In this document: in pieces, positions 45,701-55,049 of the stretch
How positions within the stretch are numbered: the stretch's first letter is position 1
How the letters are laid out: each line of letters opens with the position of its first letter
Assembly (NCBI RefSeq): GCF_018143015.1
Contig: NC_054741.1
Span: 17,665,736-17,729,735, forward strand
Reading direction: 5' to 3'
DNA: 64,000 bases
Source: Lytechinus variegatus
Lineage: Eukaryota > Echinodermata > Echinoidea > Temnopleuroida > Toxopneustidae
Program-made: the position numbers and the translations under genes
The notes under the pieces: model-generated
What the model saw: only the letters and a program-made list of their open reading frames with translations
Told to the model about the DNA's origin: nothing
The model's database searches: none

Positions 45701-48700
45701 CACCTTTGTTTCTTTTAATAGTTGTCCGTTTCATTAAAACCAACTTACCATCAGGTTGAACTTCTCCTATAATAATACTTCACTTAAAAATAAACTATAA
45801 GTATGAAATTCACTACATGGCTGTAACTTCAATATCATTTACTCATTATTACAATTATTATTATTATCCACATTTCACATTCTTGCACTTGTTATTTCAA
45901 GATGACACCTTACCTTTATATCCTGTAACCTCTTCCTCTCAAAGGCATCCATCTGATCTTCCAGCGCCTTGTTACTTCTGGTTGCATCTACTGTGGCTTT
46001 CTGAAGCTTAGACTCTGCCTGAGACTGATATAAAAGAACACCATATTGCTGATATATTACTGAGAGAAACGTTACACGGGTTGCCATTTTTCTAAAAAAC
46101 AGAAACATTCATGTAGCGATGCAAATTCATGATGTCCCTTCTATACTCTACTCTATTTTATTGGCCAATAATTTCTTATTTTTGAAATAATTGATTAGCC
46201 CTTACTTTATATTATGAAATGAAAAAATCACAACATTTACAGTCTATTATTTATCGTTGTACCATGAAATGTATTGATCTCTTTCAAACAGACTTTGAAT
46301 CAAGCAAGTCCACATGATGGCTCTTTTACGTATGGCCTTATATTTATACCAATACATGTACCTATTTTCAGCAGATTAAAAATGTTACACTCTCTATTTC
46401 TCTCTCTCTCTATATATATATCCTCCTCATGCAAAGTCAATCAAATGTAAATTCAGGATAAATGACATATCACCCAATGTTTAAAACAAGTGGAACACCT
46501 TTGGCACTCTTGCCTGCATTGTGCAACCCATGATTATTCACAAAAAGAAAATTCATATGAATAATTAAAGGGCAAGTCCACCCCAACAAAAACTTGTTTT
46601 GAATAAAAAGAGAAAAATTCAACAAGCATAACACCGAAAATTTCATCAAAATCGGATGTAAAATAAGAAAGTTATGGCATTTTAAAGTTCCGCTTATTTT
46701 CAACAAAATAGTTATATGAACGAGCCAGTTACATCCAAATGAGTGAGTTGATGACATTACTCACTCTCTATTTCTTTTGTATTTATCACCCGTATCAGAC
46801 ATCTGAGCTGGTCATTTACAAAACCGTATTGCCCTACAGTTTCTGAATATCGGGAAGGGTAGGTATATTGTTTGTATTTTCCTCGGTCTCAAGGCGCGTA
46901 TTTACTTTGCATGCAGAGACGACGCAAAATATACCTTTGTATTTTCCCTGGTCTCACATCCGGGCATTTGAGGATGCGTATAAAGACATACGCTTCATAA
47001 GGATCCACGCACCAACAATATACAGATATACGTCATAATAAAGACAACGCTGGATCCAAGCGCTTGCAAGTACGTCATAATGGTAAAGTGCAGAGCCTAG
47101 ACCGATATTAACATGACACAATAGAACTTTACTTTGAAAAGAAATATCCCTATTATCATGATTTTTGCTCTAGATATCTGATTTGGATGATAATAAAAAT
47201 ATTGACTGGCTCTTCTTTCGGGGAACATCAAATATATTGCCCTTAAATGACCCATATTGCCCTCGTCTAAAGACTCGGGCCAATATGATTCTTTTGCTGG
47301 CAATATATTTGATGTTCCCCTCAAGGCCAGTCAATATTATATAATTATATTGTATGAAATATGAAATATTTCTATTTTCTCGTCATTGTCATGTGAATTG
47401 AAGTTTCATTCCTCCCTGAACACGTGGAATTCCATTATTTTAACATTTTGTGCTTCAGGCAATGAGGTCCTAATCATCAACTTCGTAAAAATTGAAATAT
47501 TGTATAAATTCAAACAATAAAAAACAAAAGAAATAGTGAGTGACATCATTGACTCTCCCATTTGGATGTAACTGGCTCGTTCATACAACCATTTTGTTGA
47601 AAATAAGCGAAACTTTGAAATTTCATAACTTTCTCATTTTACATCCGATTTTGATGAAATTTTCAGCATTGTGTTTGTCTGATTTTTCTCTATTGATTTA
47701 AATCAACATTTTTCTGAGGTGGACTTGACCTTTAAATAAGCTCATGTAAAATGAACAGTAATCAAATTTATGACATTTCAAAAACTTAACTTTGGTTAAT
47801 ATTTCAATGCTGATACCACAACTTAGTCAAATTTATTGGCCCTAAATAACCTTTCACCTTGATTATGTGACTTGAAATTCATGTAAAATGATCAGTGATA
47901 CTCAATTACCATATGTCCAATTTTCATGAACTAAATGCATAAAAAAGTTATGAATGACATTAAAAAAATATATATACATGTATATACTTATAGTCAAACT
48001 TCATTGATCCTAATTGGCCTTTGAACTTAGTCATGTGACCTAAAACTCATACAAGGTGATCAGTGATACTTAAATACTCTTATGTCCAAGTTTCATGAAC
48101 TGGATCCATATACTTTAAAAGTCATGATGGCATTTCGAAAAACATGACCTTGGTTAAGATTTCAATGTTGACAACACTTCCGCTGTTGGAAAAGCAGTGC
48201 CTGTAATCTAACTCTGCTATGCAGGGGAGACAAAAATACCATGTACAGTATATATATATAGAGAGAGAGAGAGAGTGCGTCCCAGAAAAAATGAAACCGA
48301 GATTAAGCAAAGATTTATCATAATTTGATCACAAATACAGTAGACAAATGACGTACCAATGTAAAGCTTAGAATCTCTTGAGTGTAAACGCTAGCCTGTA
48401 AAACCTCTTCATTTTATGAAATTATTGAAATTCAAGCCTTACATGTATTTCAAATAACTAGAACTTTGTTATTTCTTGACCATTTTAGGTAATTGAGGTA
48501 TCAAAGTAAAGAGCAGATATTGAACTTTTTAGAAATGTGGTTTTCTTTTTTAAACCAAATGATTTCTGGTATCCCCTCTTCAAATTGTTTTTGCTCACTC
48601 ACGCGTGAATGAGAAATAATCTAAGTAATTTCAGATGAAAGAGGAGATTCTAAGCTTTAAAATGGTAGGTCATTTGTCTATTGTATTTGTGATTAAAGGT

Positions 48701-51700
48701 CAAATCCACCTCAGAAAAGTGTTTATTTGAATCAATAGAAAAAAATCAGACAAGCACAATGCTGAAAATTTCATCAAAATCGGATGTAAAATAAGAAAGT
48801 TATGACATTTCAAAGTTTTGCTTACTTTCAACAAAATAGTTATATGAATGAGGGAATGAGCCAGTTACATCAAAATGAGAGAGTCGATGTCACTCACTCA
48901 CTATTTCTTTTGTTTTTTATTGTTTGAATTATACAATATTTCAATTTTTACAAATTTGACGATTAGGACCTCCTTGCCTGAAGCACAAAATGTTAAAATA
49001 ATGGAATTCCACGTGTTCAGGGAGGAATGAAACTTCATTTCAAATGACAATGATGAGAAAATAAAAATATTTCATATAATAAAATACAAAAGAAATAGTG
49101 AGTGAGTGATGTCATCAGTTCCCTCATTTGGATGTAACTGGCTCGTTCATATAACTATTTTGTTGAAAATAAGCGAAACTTTAAAATGCCATAACTTTCT
49201 TATTTTACATCCGATTTTGATGAAATTTTCAGTGTTATGCTTGTTGAATTTTTCTCTTTTTATTCATATCAAGTTTTTGTTGGGGTGGACTTGTCCTTTA
49301 AGTTATGATAAATCATCGATGAATCTCGATTTCGTTTTCTGTGGGACGCACTGTATATATGAAAATCCTGAATAGTATACTTTTGTACAGAACATTTTTC
49401 ACGAAGTCTAGCATAAACCTATTAGGCTTAATCTGTATCATGGGAGGAATGAATTGAAAGTGAAGTTTTAAGAGTTTTATCATCCACAATGCAGAGTTAA
49501 AGACTATCATTTTTCTCTGTTTTATTGAGAAGTCATATTTATTTATCAGCTTACCCAAGCCCATAATGTGAGACATATCTGTTTTTAGTGATTCAAATTA
49601 ACAAAACATGCATGAACATAAAACCAAGAAGCTCTCAAGTTTAGCTAGAGTCACATCAAACCAGTTCCCTCTAAAGCATGTTTCATAATTCCAGGGTAAT
49701 GTGATTAACTGAATTTTTGCAGATAACAAAAAGATTCCTGACTGATGTCAAGACTATAAAACAAATTGAAATTGCTATCATAACATTCAATAGACAGACG
49801 GCTTTGACATCCATATTGTTGTATGCTTAAAACTTCATGTTGTAACTTGAAAACTTCTTGATAGTACATGCAAACTTCTGATTAACCGAAAACACATTTT
49901 CAATTATATGAATGAAAATATTAGTTTCCATATACATGTATACAAATCATGCAGACTGCTCAGCATCAGTATGGCATTGATGGATCTATTGACAATCTGT
50001 GATTTATTTTTAGTAAGCAATGCAAGGTCCACTGAAAACATTCCATAGATATCATACCTGGCCTTTAACCTTGCGCTGTAGAAACACATTAAAAATACAT
50101 TTATCAAAAGACATCAGTTTAATAGTTTATGGGTGTATCTTTATTTTTAAATTCATTTCAACTTACAATGTACAAAAATTCCTTTAAAAAAGTCTTCAAC
50201 TTTTGCCTTCAACATACAAAAGTTGTATAACCACATGAAAAAGCATAAGACACTAAAGACAGTATTTAATTTTCATTTTTAAACGTCTCATTTAAATGTT
50301 TTACACATAAGCTTAAATAAAGATTTTTTTTTACAAAATGTGAAAACAACATTTCAAATACGGTACATATAACACTTCTCAAATCAGAAGAAACATTCAA
50401 GATGGTAGGATCATTGGAAAATTGTGCTCTAATCTACATTTTAGGGGGTCGAAATTGAAATCATAAGAAATCATATTACACATTAAGAATAAATCAGAAA
50501 AATATCTACATCTCTTGCTTGATGGGGGTTTACACAAAACAGGCTTTAGATAACATGTGCTTATAAACAGCAACTCTATAAAGGAAAGGGAAACCAGGGT
50601 TGAATTCACAAAGCCATTCAATATGTCTACAATCATGGATACCCATAGAAATGTGTTTCGAATTTTATACACATCTCTATGCATTGTGCAAGTCTGCAAG
50701 AAATTAAGGTCAAGAGAAACCGTCACTTAATTATTTGTTCATAGAAAAGGGTTCACAATCACATCACTTCACCAATAGAGTTCTGCTCCAACATTTAATC
50801 ATAAAATGGAAGAAAGTATTTTCAACTACCCAATTAGAGTAAAACTCTCCTGGCTTTATCCACATCACTCCTTTGCGGAATAACCATGATTAGCTTTTGT
50901 TTGCCTCAGCATTTTTAGGGGGAAAGGTCATCTACATCCAGAAGACCAACAATATTGCAGAACTTAATAAAAAATATACATGTGATGGTTAAGGAATTCT
51001 TCATATGATATGATATGATTTGTGAATGTATTTGTCTATGTATTTTATATCTACTATTCGTCCAGACTTTAATAAACGTAAAATTTGAATGGTTGTATGA
51101 CCAAATAAAGATAGAATCGTATCACCTGGACGGGTCAAAGAGAATTTCCTATAAGTTTACCCACATGGTTTGATAGTCTGCCTAGAAAGGGATATTTTAC
51201 TCACTATTTGTTGTCTATCTGATGGGGCCTTCTGTCTGACTTTATCAAGTTTCTTTTGTTGGCTTATTTCTTTCTCTCTTGCAGCAAAGCTGCTCTTCAG
51301 ATCATCCTGAAAAAAGTATAACAAACACAATATTTATTGAGTTCTTCAATCACAACCAAAAGTGAATTCCCCCATACAAGGTCTCAGAATAAAATTAGGT
51401 TTAAGGAGAGCAAGTCCAATTTTAGATAGAAGCAAGAAATTGATGCACAAGTAATGTATTTTAACATCCATATTGCACAGAAGTGAACATTACCAGTAAA
51501 TCATTCAATGATTTTATCGGCTACTGAGAAGTGTCACCATGGTAATTACCAGCTACCCCAAAATAAGGGAGCTAATCATCTTTCCTCTTTATAAATAGAA
51601 GTTACTTGAAACTATCACTTTCTAAATTTGGGGGTATTTCACAAATCAAATCACGTTAAGATATCAAGCTATCAGTATGCTAGGCCAGCTCGGCCACTTG

Positions 51701-54280
51701 ATTCTTGCTCACTGTGGGCCTCTGACCAACCATGCAAAACTATATGTACTGTTAAGACATGGCTGTAATTTACTTTCCCTATGAGTGACCTTGACAATGA
51801 TGGCTGACCATAGTTAATTGCAATCTCCCTTCATTCTCTTGAAATTGACCTTAGGTTTTTTTATTATAACAGGGAGTCCATACCACAAGCATTGCTCATT
51901 GAGTAAAGTTGAAAAACAACTTTTAAACATTATGAAGATACAACTTCCAAATGCATGCTTTTAGTGTGTGTAAGTTGAAAACTACAATGATGCTTTCAAT
52001 TGTCACATTTGAATGCAACAAATCTTATAAATAGCCTGAAAATCAAATTGACTTACCTTAGCATGTTTACATGCTGTACCATACAGTGTCAATGGCTGTA
52101 CTACTTTGAATTCCAGTCTTGATACCTACAAGAACAATTAAGGAAATCAACATTATTTCTGGGTACAATTCATTAGTTATTCTATCATGCAATTATAAAT
52201 TCAGTGGAGCAAAGATATCATAACTCAGCAATAACCACCTACTAAAAAAAAAAATAATAGAATGGATTTTAGTGGATGACAAATAATACAGGAGTATGAC
52301 ACTTAGTCCAAAGGACTTTCATAATGGAATGGGGTATAATACCCAAATAGAAGAAAGCAACATCAGGGGCCCGTGTCATAAAGGACTTGGCAACTACCAT
52401 GGTAACCTTGATTGCGATCGGCTGCTGAGCCATGTTGCCATGGTAGTTGCCATAATGGCGAGTTACAACAGTTGCAAGTCCTTTATGAAACGGGCCCCAG
52501 TTTTGATGGGAACTTTGATAACAATTTGAATGTTTATCTCATCATAGCATAGGTGGAATTCATTTTATGACAAATGTTATTCAATATCCTGTATATCCTA
52601 AACATATCCTCACACATGTACATGCCAAAGCCATTATCTCACTCTCCAGGAAAAACTACTCAAGACTGAGATAAATCATGTTTTCAGTGGTACAGTGGAT
52701 TAGCTGGCTCAAGTGACGTGACTTTATTCCATTTGCAAATCTTTTCACAATCCTTGGGCCAGCATATTACATGTCACTTCCTTTGAAAGCTGACAATGTA
52801 TGTTTTTAAAATCAAGCCCAGCAAACTATTGATTAAAAGAGAAAAATCAAGTAATAACAAAATTTAATCAGTATCAGATGTAAAATAAGAATGTAATTTC
52901 CTCACTAAATTTTCTCTTAGTATCACAAAACAGCAATATGCACATCCTGGTTAGTAAGCAATTGAGAAAACCAATGATATCACCAAATCAAGATTTCTTT
53001 TGTAATTTATCATCCACAATGAGGTGTTCTTATGGTCAAACCTGCAAAAATTGAAATATTTTCAAATTAATACTATTCAAATCAACTTTCTGATAGGAAG
53101 GACTTGTCCTTTAACTCAAGGAATTTTGGAATGTGTGTTGACCTACATACCTGAGCTTGTCTGTAATCTTGAATTGAGGAGATGTGTTCAGCAAATCCAG
53201 TTAGACCAGCCTTGGTAGAAGGGGCCTCTGCCTCTGCATAGGTCAAGAGAGATTTGGAGAGGAGATCACCCCTGTCACGGACACGGGCGAGCTTACGGGT
53301 GTAGGCAGAAAAATCCTGGCATAGCTCCGCAAAGTGCTTCTCGACAGCATTGATTCGCTGCTGTACAAACTTCGATTGGTTCTCCCTGAATGACATTAAA
53401 AAGAAGACACTTAATCAATTACACAGGCCTGATGTTTTAATATTCTTAGGGTGAGGCCACTTTTCCATTGGACATATTTCTATTTTTCAGCACAAATGGG
53501 GGAAAAATTAAAGAGGGCACAATAAATCTCAAAGCCCAGGGGGCCATGAAGGCCCATCAACAGGTGCATTTTGACGATGGTCTTTGATTAGATTCATTTA
53601 AACATTGATCATCATGTGTCTAGTAATAATGGGGGGGAATCATATTTGCAGTAATATTTTGAAAAGAGGTTGAGAGAGAGCTGTTTTTATTATAGATCTC
53701 TTTAATACAATTTCCATGATTATGCCTGATTATCAAAAACCTGTACACCCGCACCCCCCCCCAAAAAAAGAATCAATAGAAAAGATTGTAACCCATTCAG
53801 AAGAAGGAAATAAATGTAGCCTTAATCTAGCATAATTTATTCTCCAAATTGGCAAGATGGACATTTTTCTTTTGTTGCAGCATTTTTCCTTTTAAATATT
53901 TGTATGATAGAAAGTAGAAAATGTTAAGATTACAAGCTAAGAATTTGAAAATTTGTGCATGAAAACAGTGATTTTGTGGTTTTAATTGTATTGCCAATTT
54001 TGAGCTTTGATTTTTTTTTACTTAACTTATTTTTTTTAGTACAGTACTGATTGAATGACAGATAATTAAATATTATCTCAGTATATATGTCAAATTGTTT
54101 AGACCTGACTGAAGTGAACATTTTTTTCCAAACACACAAATTTGACTAAATTTGGGAATATTAATGAATTTGGCCAAAAGAACATGAGAATATCAGGAAG
54201 AAAACCCTCTGAAAGCTGAAAACAGATTTTATTCTGTCTAAAACATACCTTGCCCTAAAATCTGCAGATCTCTGAGTCAT
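42452..54280 (-). CDS. CIBAR1: CIBAR1/FAM92A, CBY1-interacting BAR-domain protein (seven coding exons)
   Basis: The coding exons, 5' to 3' on the minus strand, are 54249-54280, 53151-53385, 52057-52125, 51205-51306, 45914-46024, 44765-44878 and 42452-42709. Together they give 921 nt, 306 aa and stop. Every junction has an AG acceptor and GT donor, and phases agree: exon 1 ends two bases into a codon, and the rest are phase 0. The family aligns throughout: an N-terminal helix with AVEKHFAELCQ and SAYTRKLARVRD, then QDYRQAQVSRLEFKVVQPL, KAPSDRQQI-SQAES, FERKRLQDIK, and FVKIEMLFHAKCLESYTDAF, which make up the BAR-like coiled coil, followed by an EFRNSL stretch and a very acidic tail. Human CIBAR1 is 289 aa; the extra length is the acidic tail. 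In vertebrates CIBAR1 binds membranes and CBY1 at the ciliary base and mother centriole; a mitochondrial inner-membrane role is also reported. The start ATG at 54280 matches the family N-terminus, although the frame stays open upstream. Introns of 0.75-5.2 kb carry transposons. Confidence 0.95.
42756..43671 (+). mobile_element. Pearl/Helentron-like element with ~163 bp internal repeats, intact
   Basis: The head ACAAGTGGAATGCCTCTGGC with GTCTCACCTGCATCACACGA is followed by about five units (GTGATACTTG starts near 42855, 43019, 43172 and 43335; period 153-164 bp). The tail has two hairpins: GCCGC..GCGGC and GTCTCAC-TCTGCTATGCAG-GTGAGAC. The tail repeats the head word GTCTCAC..TGCA in inverted form. 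Exact DR1 motifs (TGACCTTTGACCT) are at 43288-43300 and 43451-43463, with near matches at 42972 and 43125. There is no ORF. The architecture (head, ~160 bp tandem core, hairpin tail) is that of pearl or Helentron-derived elements; that link is inference. It lies in CIBAR1 intron 6. Confidence 0.8.
43672..44764 (-). other. CIBAR1 intron 6 remainder
   Basis: AT-rich intron sequence with no further exon or definable repeat. Confidence 0.6.
44765..44878 (-). CDS. CIBAR1: CIBAR1 exon 6
   Basis: 114 nt, 38 codons, phase 0; acceptor TATTTTACAG|AG, donor GAG|GTAAGG. It reads SILSEFVKIEMLFHAKCLES and continues to SDEDDLE, matching F--IEMLFH-KALE-YT-A-Q of the family. Confidence 0.93.
45914..46024 (-). 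CDS. CIBAR1: CIBAR1 exon 5
   Basis: 111 nt, 37 codons, phase 0; acceptor TTATATCAG|TC, donor AAG|GTAAGG. It reads SQAESKLQKATVDATRSNKA and continues to FERKRLQDIK, matching SQAETELQRA-MDASR and FERQKMKDIK of human CIBAR1. Confidence 0.93.
46569..47731. mobile_element. TTAA-flanked MITE, middle layer of the nest
   Basis: TTAA (46565-46568) precedes AGGGCAAGTCCACCCC, and GGTGGACTTGACCT precedes TTAA (47732-47735). It is in inverted orientation relative to 11729-12327. The interior is complete apart from the insertion at 46786-47336. Confidence 0.85.
46786..47336. mobile_element. ~550 bp insertion, innermost layer, with a hairpin
   Basis: This segment is absent from other copies of the host MITE. 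Its right part (about 47198-47338) is a long hairpin: ATTGACTGGC..GGGGAACATCAAATATATTG pairs with CAATATATTTGATGTTCCCC..GCCAGTCAAT. The left part contains TACGTCATAATAAAG/TACGTCATAATGG and CTCGGTCTCAAGG/CTGGTCTCACATC pairs. I cannot define its exact ends or family. Confidence 0.6.
48274..49351. mobile_element. MITE (GTGCGTCCCA ends), interrupted
   Basis: The left arm (48274-48385: GTGCGTCCCAGAAAAAATGA, TTTATCATAA, GTAGACAAATGACGTACC) matches the complement of the right arm (GGTAGGTCATTTGTCTATTG, ATGATAAATC, GTGGGACGCAC ending about 49351). The right arm is interrupted by the TTAA element at 48697-49297. It is preceded by (TA)n(GA)n at 48249-48275. Confidence 0.8.
48697..49297. mobile_element. 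Complete TTAA-flanked MITE nested in the GTGCGTCCCA MITE
   Basis: TTAA at 48693-48696 and 49298-49301; ends AGGTCAAATCCACCTCAG and GGGGTGGACTTGTCCT; 601 bp. One of the least diverged copies in the window. The 89-codon ORF at 49106-49375 is its translation. Confidence 0.88.
49352..51204 (-). other. CIBAR1 intron 4, upstream part
   Basis: AT-rich intron sequence without recognisable repeats or exons. Short ORFs here lack any conserved motif. Confidence 0.55.
51205..51306 (-). CDS. CIBAR1: CIBAR1 exon 4
   Basis: 102 nt, 34 codons, phase 0; acceptor CTTTTTTCAG|GA, donor ATA|GTGAGT. It reads DDLKSSFAAREKEISQQKKL then DKVRQKAPSDRQQI, matching the DDLK--L-AR and R--PSDR--I blocks of the family. 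Confidence 0.93.
52057..52125 (-). CDS. CIBAR1: CIBAR1 exon 3
   Basis: 69 nt, 23 codons, phase 0 at both ends; acceptor TTCTTGTAG|GT, donor AAG|GTAAGT. It reads VSRLEFKVVQPLTLYGTACK and three more residues, matching VERLEAKVV-PL--YG of vertebrate CIBAR proteins. Too short for an ORF scan to find. Confidence 0.93.
52367..52497. mobile_element. 131 bp MITE with RFX X-box-like motifs
   Basis: The ends are GGGCCCGTGTCATAAAGGAC and the complement of GGGCCCGTTTCATAAAGGAC, flanked by CAG at 52364-52366 and 52498-52500. The arms contain ACTACCATGGTAAC (52393-52406) and, on the minus strand, ACTACCATGGCAAC (52434-52447); both fit the X-box consensus RYYNYY-N(1-3)-RRNRAC. The element lies in CIBAR1 intron 2's downstream neighbour space, between exons 2 and 3. 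Confidence 0.85.
52812..53110. mobile_element. Partial TTAA-type MITE in CIBAR1 intron 2
   Basis: The left segment AAAAGAGAAAAATCAAG, the middle CAGATGTAAAATAAGAATGT and the right end GGAAGGACTTGTCCT followed by TTAA (53111-53114) match the main family. The left terminus is eroded. The element ends about 40 bp downstream of the exon 2 donor. Confidence 0.6.
53151..53385 (-). CDS. CIBAR1: CIBAR1 exon 2
   Basis: 235 nt; acceptor TCATTCAG|GG, donor CAG|GTATGT. It begins by completing the Arg codon split with exon 1 and ends at QDYRQAQ. It encodes the first helix of the BAR-like domain (FAELCQDFSAYTRKL, GLTGFAEHISSIQDYRQAQ). Confidence 0.93.
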
Positions 54281-54330
54281 TTCTGCTATCAAGTCAACAG
54301 CGTACAATGGATGAAAATTGTCTGAGAGGT
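54249..54330 (-). other. CIBAR1: CIBAR1 exon 1 (coding part 54249-54280)
   Basis: The ATG at 54278-54280 starts MTQRSADFRA; the donor is CAAG|GTATGT. Upstream, a good acceptor (TTTCTTTCATCACCAG) ends at 54331, so 54281-54330 is probably 5'UTR or a short in-frame extension, and another non-coding exon should lie further upstream. I could not find that exon. Confidence 0.75.
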
Positions 54331-55046
54331 CTGGTGATGAAAGAAAACAAGCTGTTACAAAAATATTATGTGTCACATAATTATACCTACTTGCAGAGGA
54401 AGACAGCATCTCCCAAAATCATTTCAAGACAGAGATATGTGCTTATTGCACACATCACATGTAATGCCATTTCAAGGAAACCCCAATTGTACAGAGCAGC
54501 ACTTAGTGCTGGTAAGTAGTAGGGCAATACATTTTCGGAGGAATGCCTTGCTCACGAAAAGGAAATGAGAGAGGGGGTGAAAGAAGGAGAAGAACTATAT
54601 GAATGAGACAGAAGATGACAGGATGAGGAAAAAGGAGGAGAAAGTGTAAGAGGAGCAGGGATGGTATATATTACATCATAAGGGGAATGCATTTCTCATG
54701 AAAAGAGTAGAAGGGGAAGAACAGGGACTTGGGTAGTACAGAGAAGGGAAGGGAAGTAGGAAGGGGAAATGAAAAAAAAGGACAAAAATCATAAAGAAGA
54801 CAACCTTGGGAGAATGTCAACAATGAAGAGGAGGATAATGGATAAAGATGAGTTAGATGAAGAGGAAGAGAAAAAAGAGAGAAAGAAAATAGAAGAGGAA
54901 GAAGAGAAGAAGAAATCTTCGGTCTCTGTTACATTGGTTGTTCTGCTGAACTCTGTTGGCTCCACTCACCAATTACAATTTGTACGAGGAGAAATAAAAA
55001 AATAAAACAATGTTTAAATGAAAAACTCCTCGAAACAGACAGCTGC
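54331..55046. other. Upstream of CIBAR1 exon 1; purine-rich stretch
   Basis: The + strand at 54550-54920 is strongly purine-rich (GAGGAGAAA, GGAAGGGGAA words). The 78-codon Lys/Glu frame at 54769-55005 is a by-product of this composition. No promoter could be fixed. Confidence 0.5.
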
Positions 55047-55049
55047 CAG

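Larger units (their letters stand above)
46486..48236 (+). mobile_element. Pearl/Helentron-like element, outer layer of a triple nest
   Basis: The head at 46486-46560 (ACAAGTGGAACACCTTTGGC, CTTGCCTGCATTGTGCAACC) and the body plus tail at 47745-48236 (CTAAATAACC.., GTGATACTTAAATACTC, GACAACACTTCCGC, TCTGCTATGCAGGGGAGAC) match 42756-43671. The two parts are separated by the TTAA element at 46569-47731. DR1 words in this copy are decayed. It lies in CIBAR1 intron 4. Confidence 0.75.

Noticed and set aside
49106..49375. 89-codon ORF MMSSVPSFGCNWLVHITILL.. and similar ones at 12133-12318 and 46470-46757
   Set aside because: Same peptide at each TTAA MITE copy: it is the repeat read in frame, with no coding signal.
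54769..55005. Lys/Glu-rich 78-codon ORF
   Set aside because: Product of a purine-rich tract, no conserved motif or splice context.
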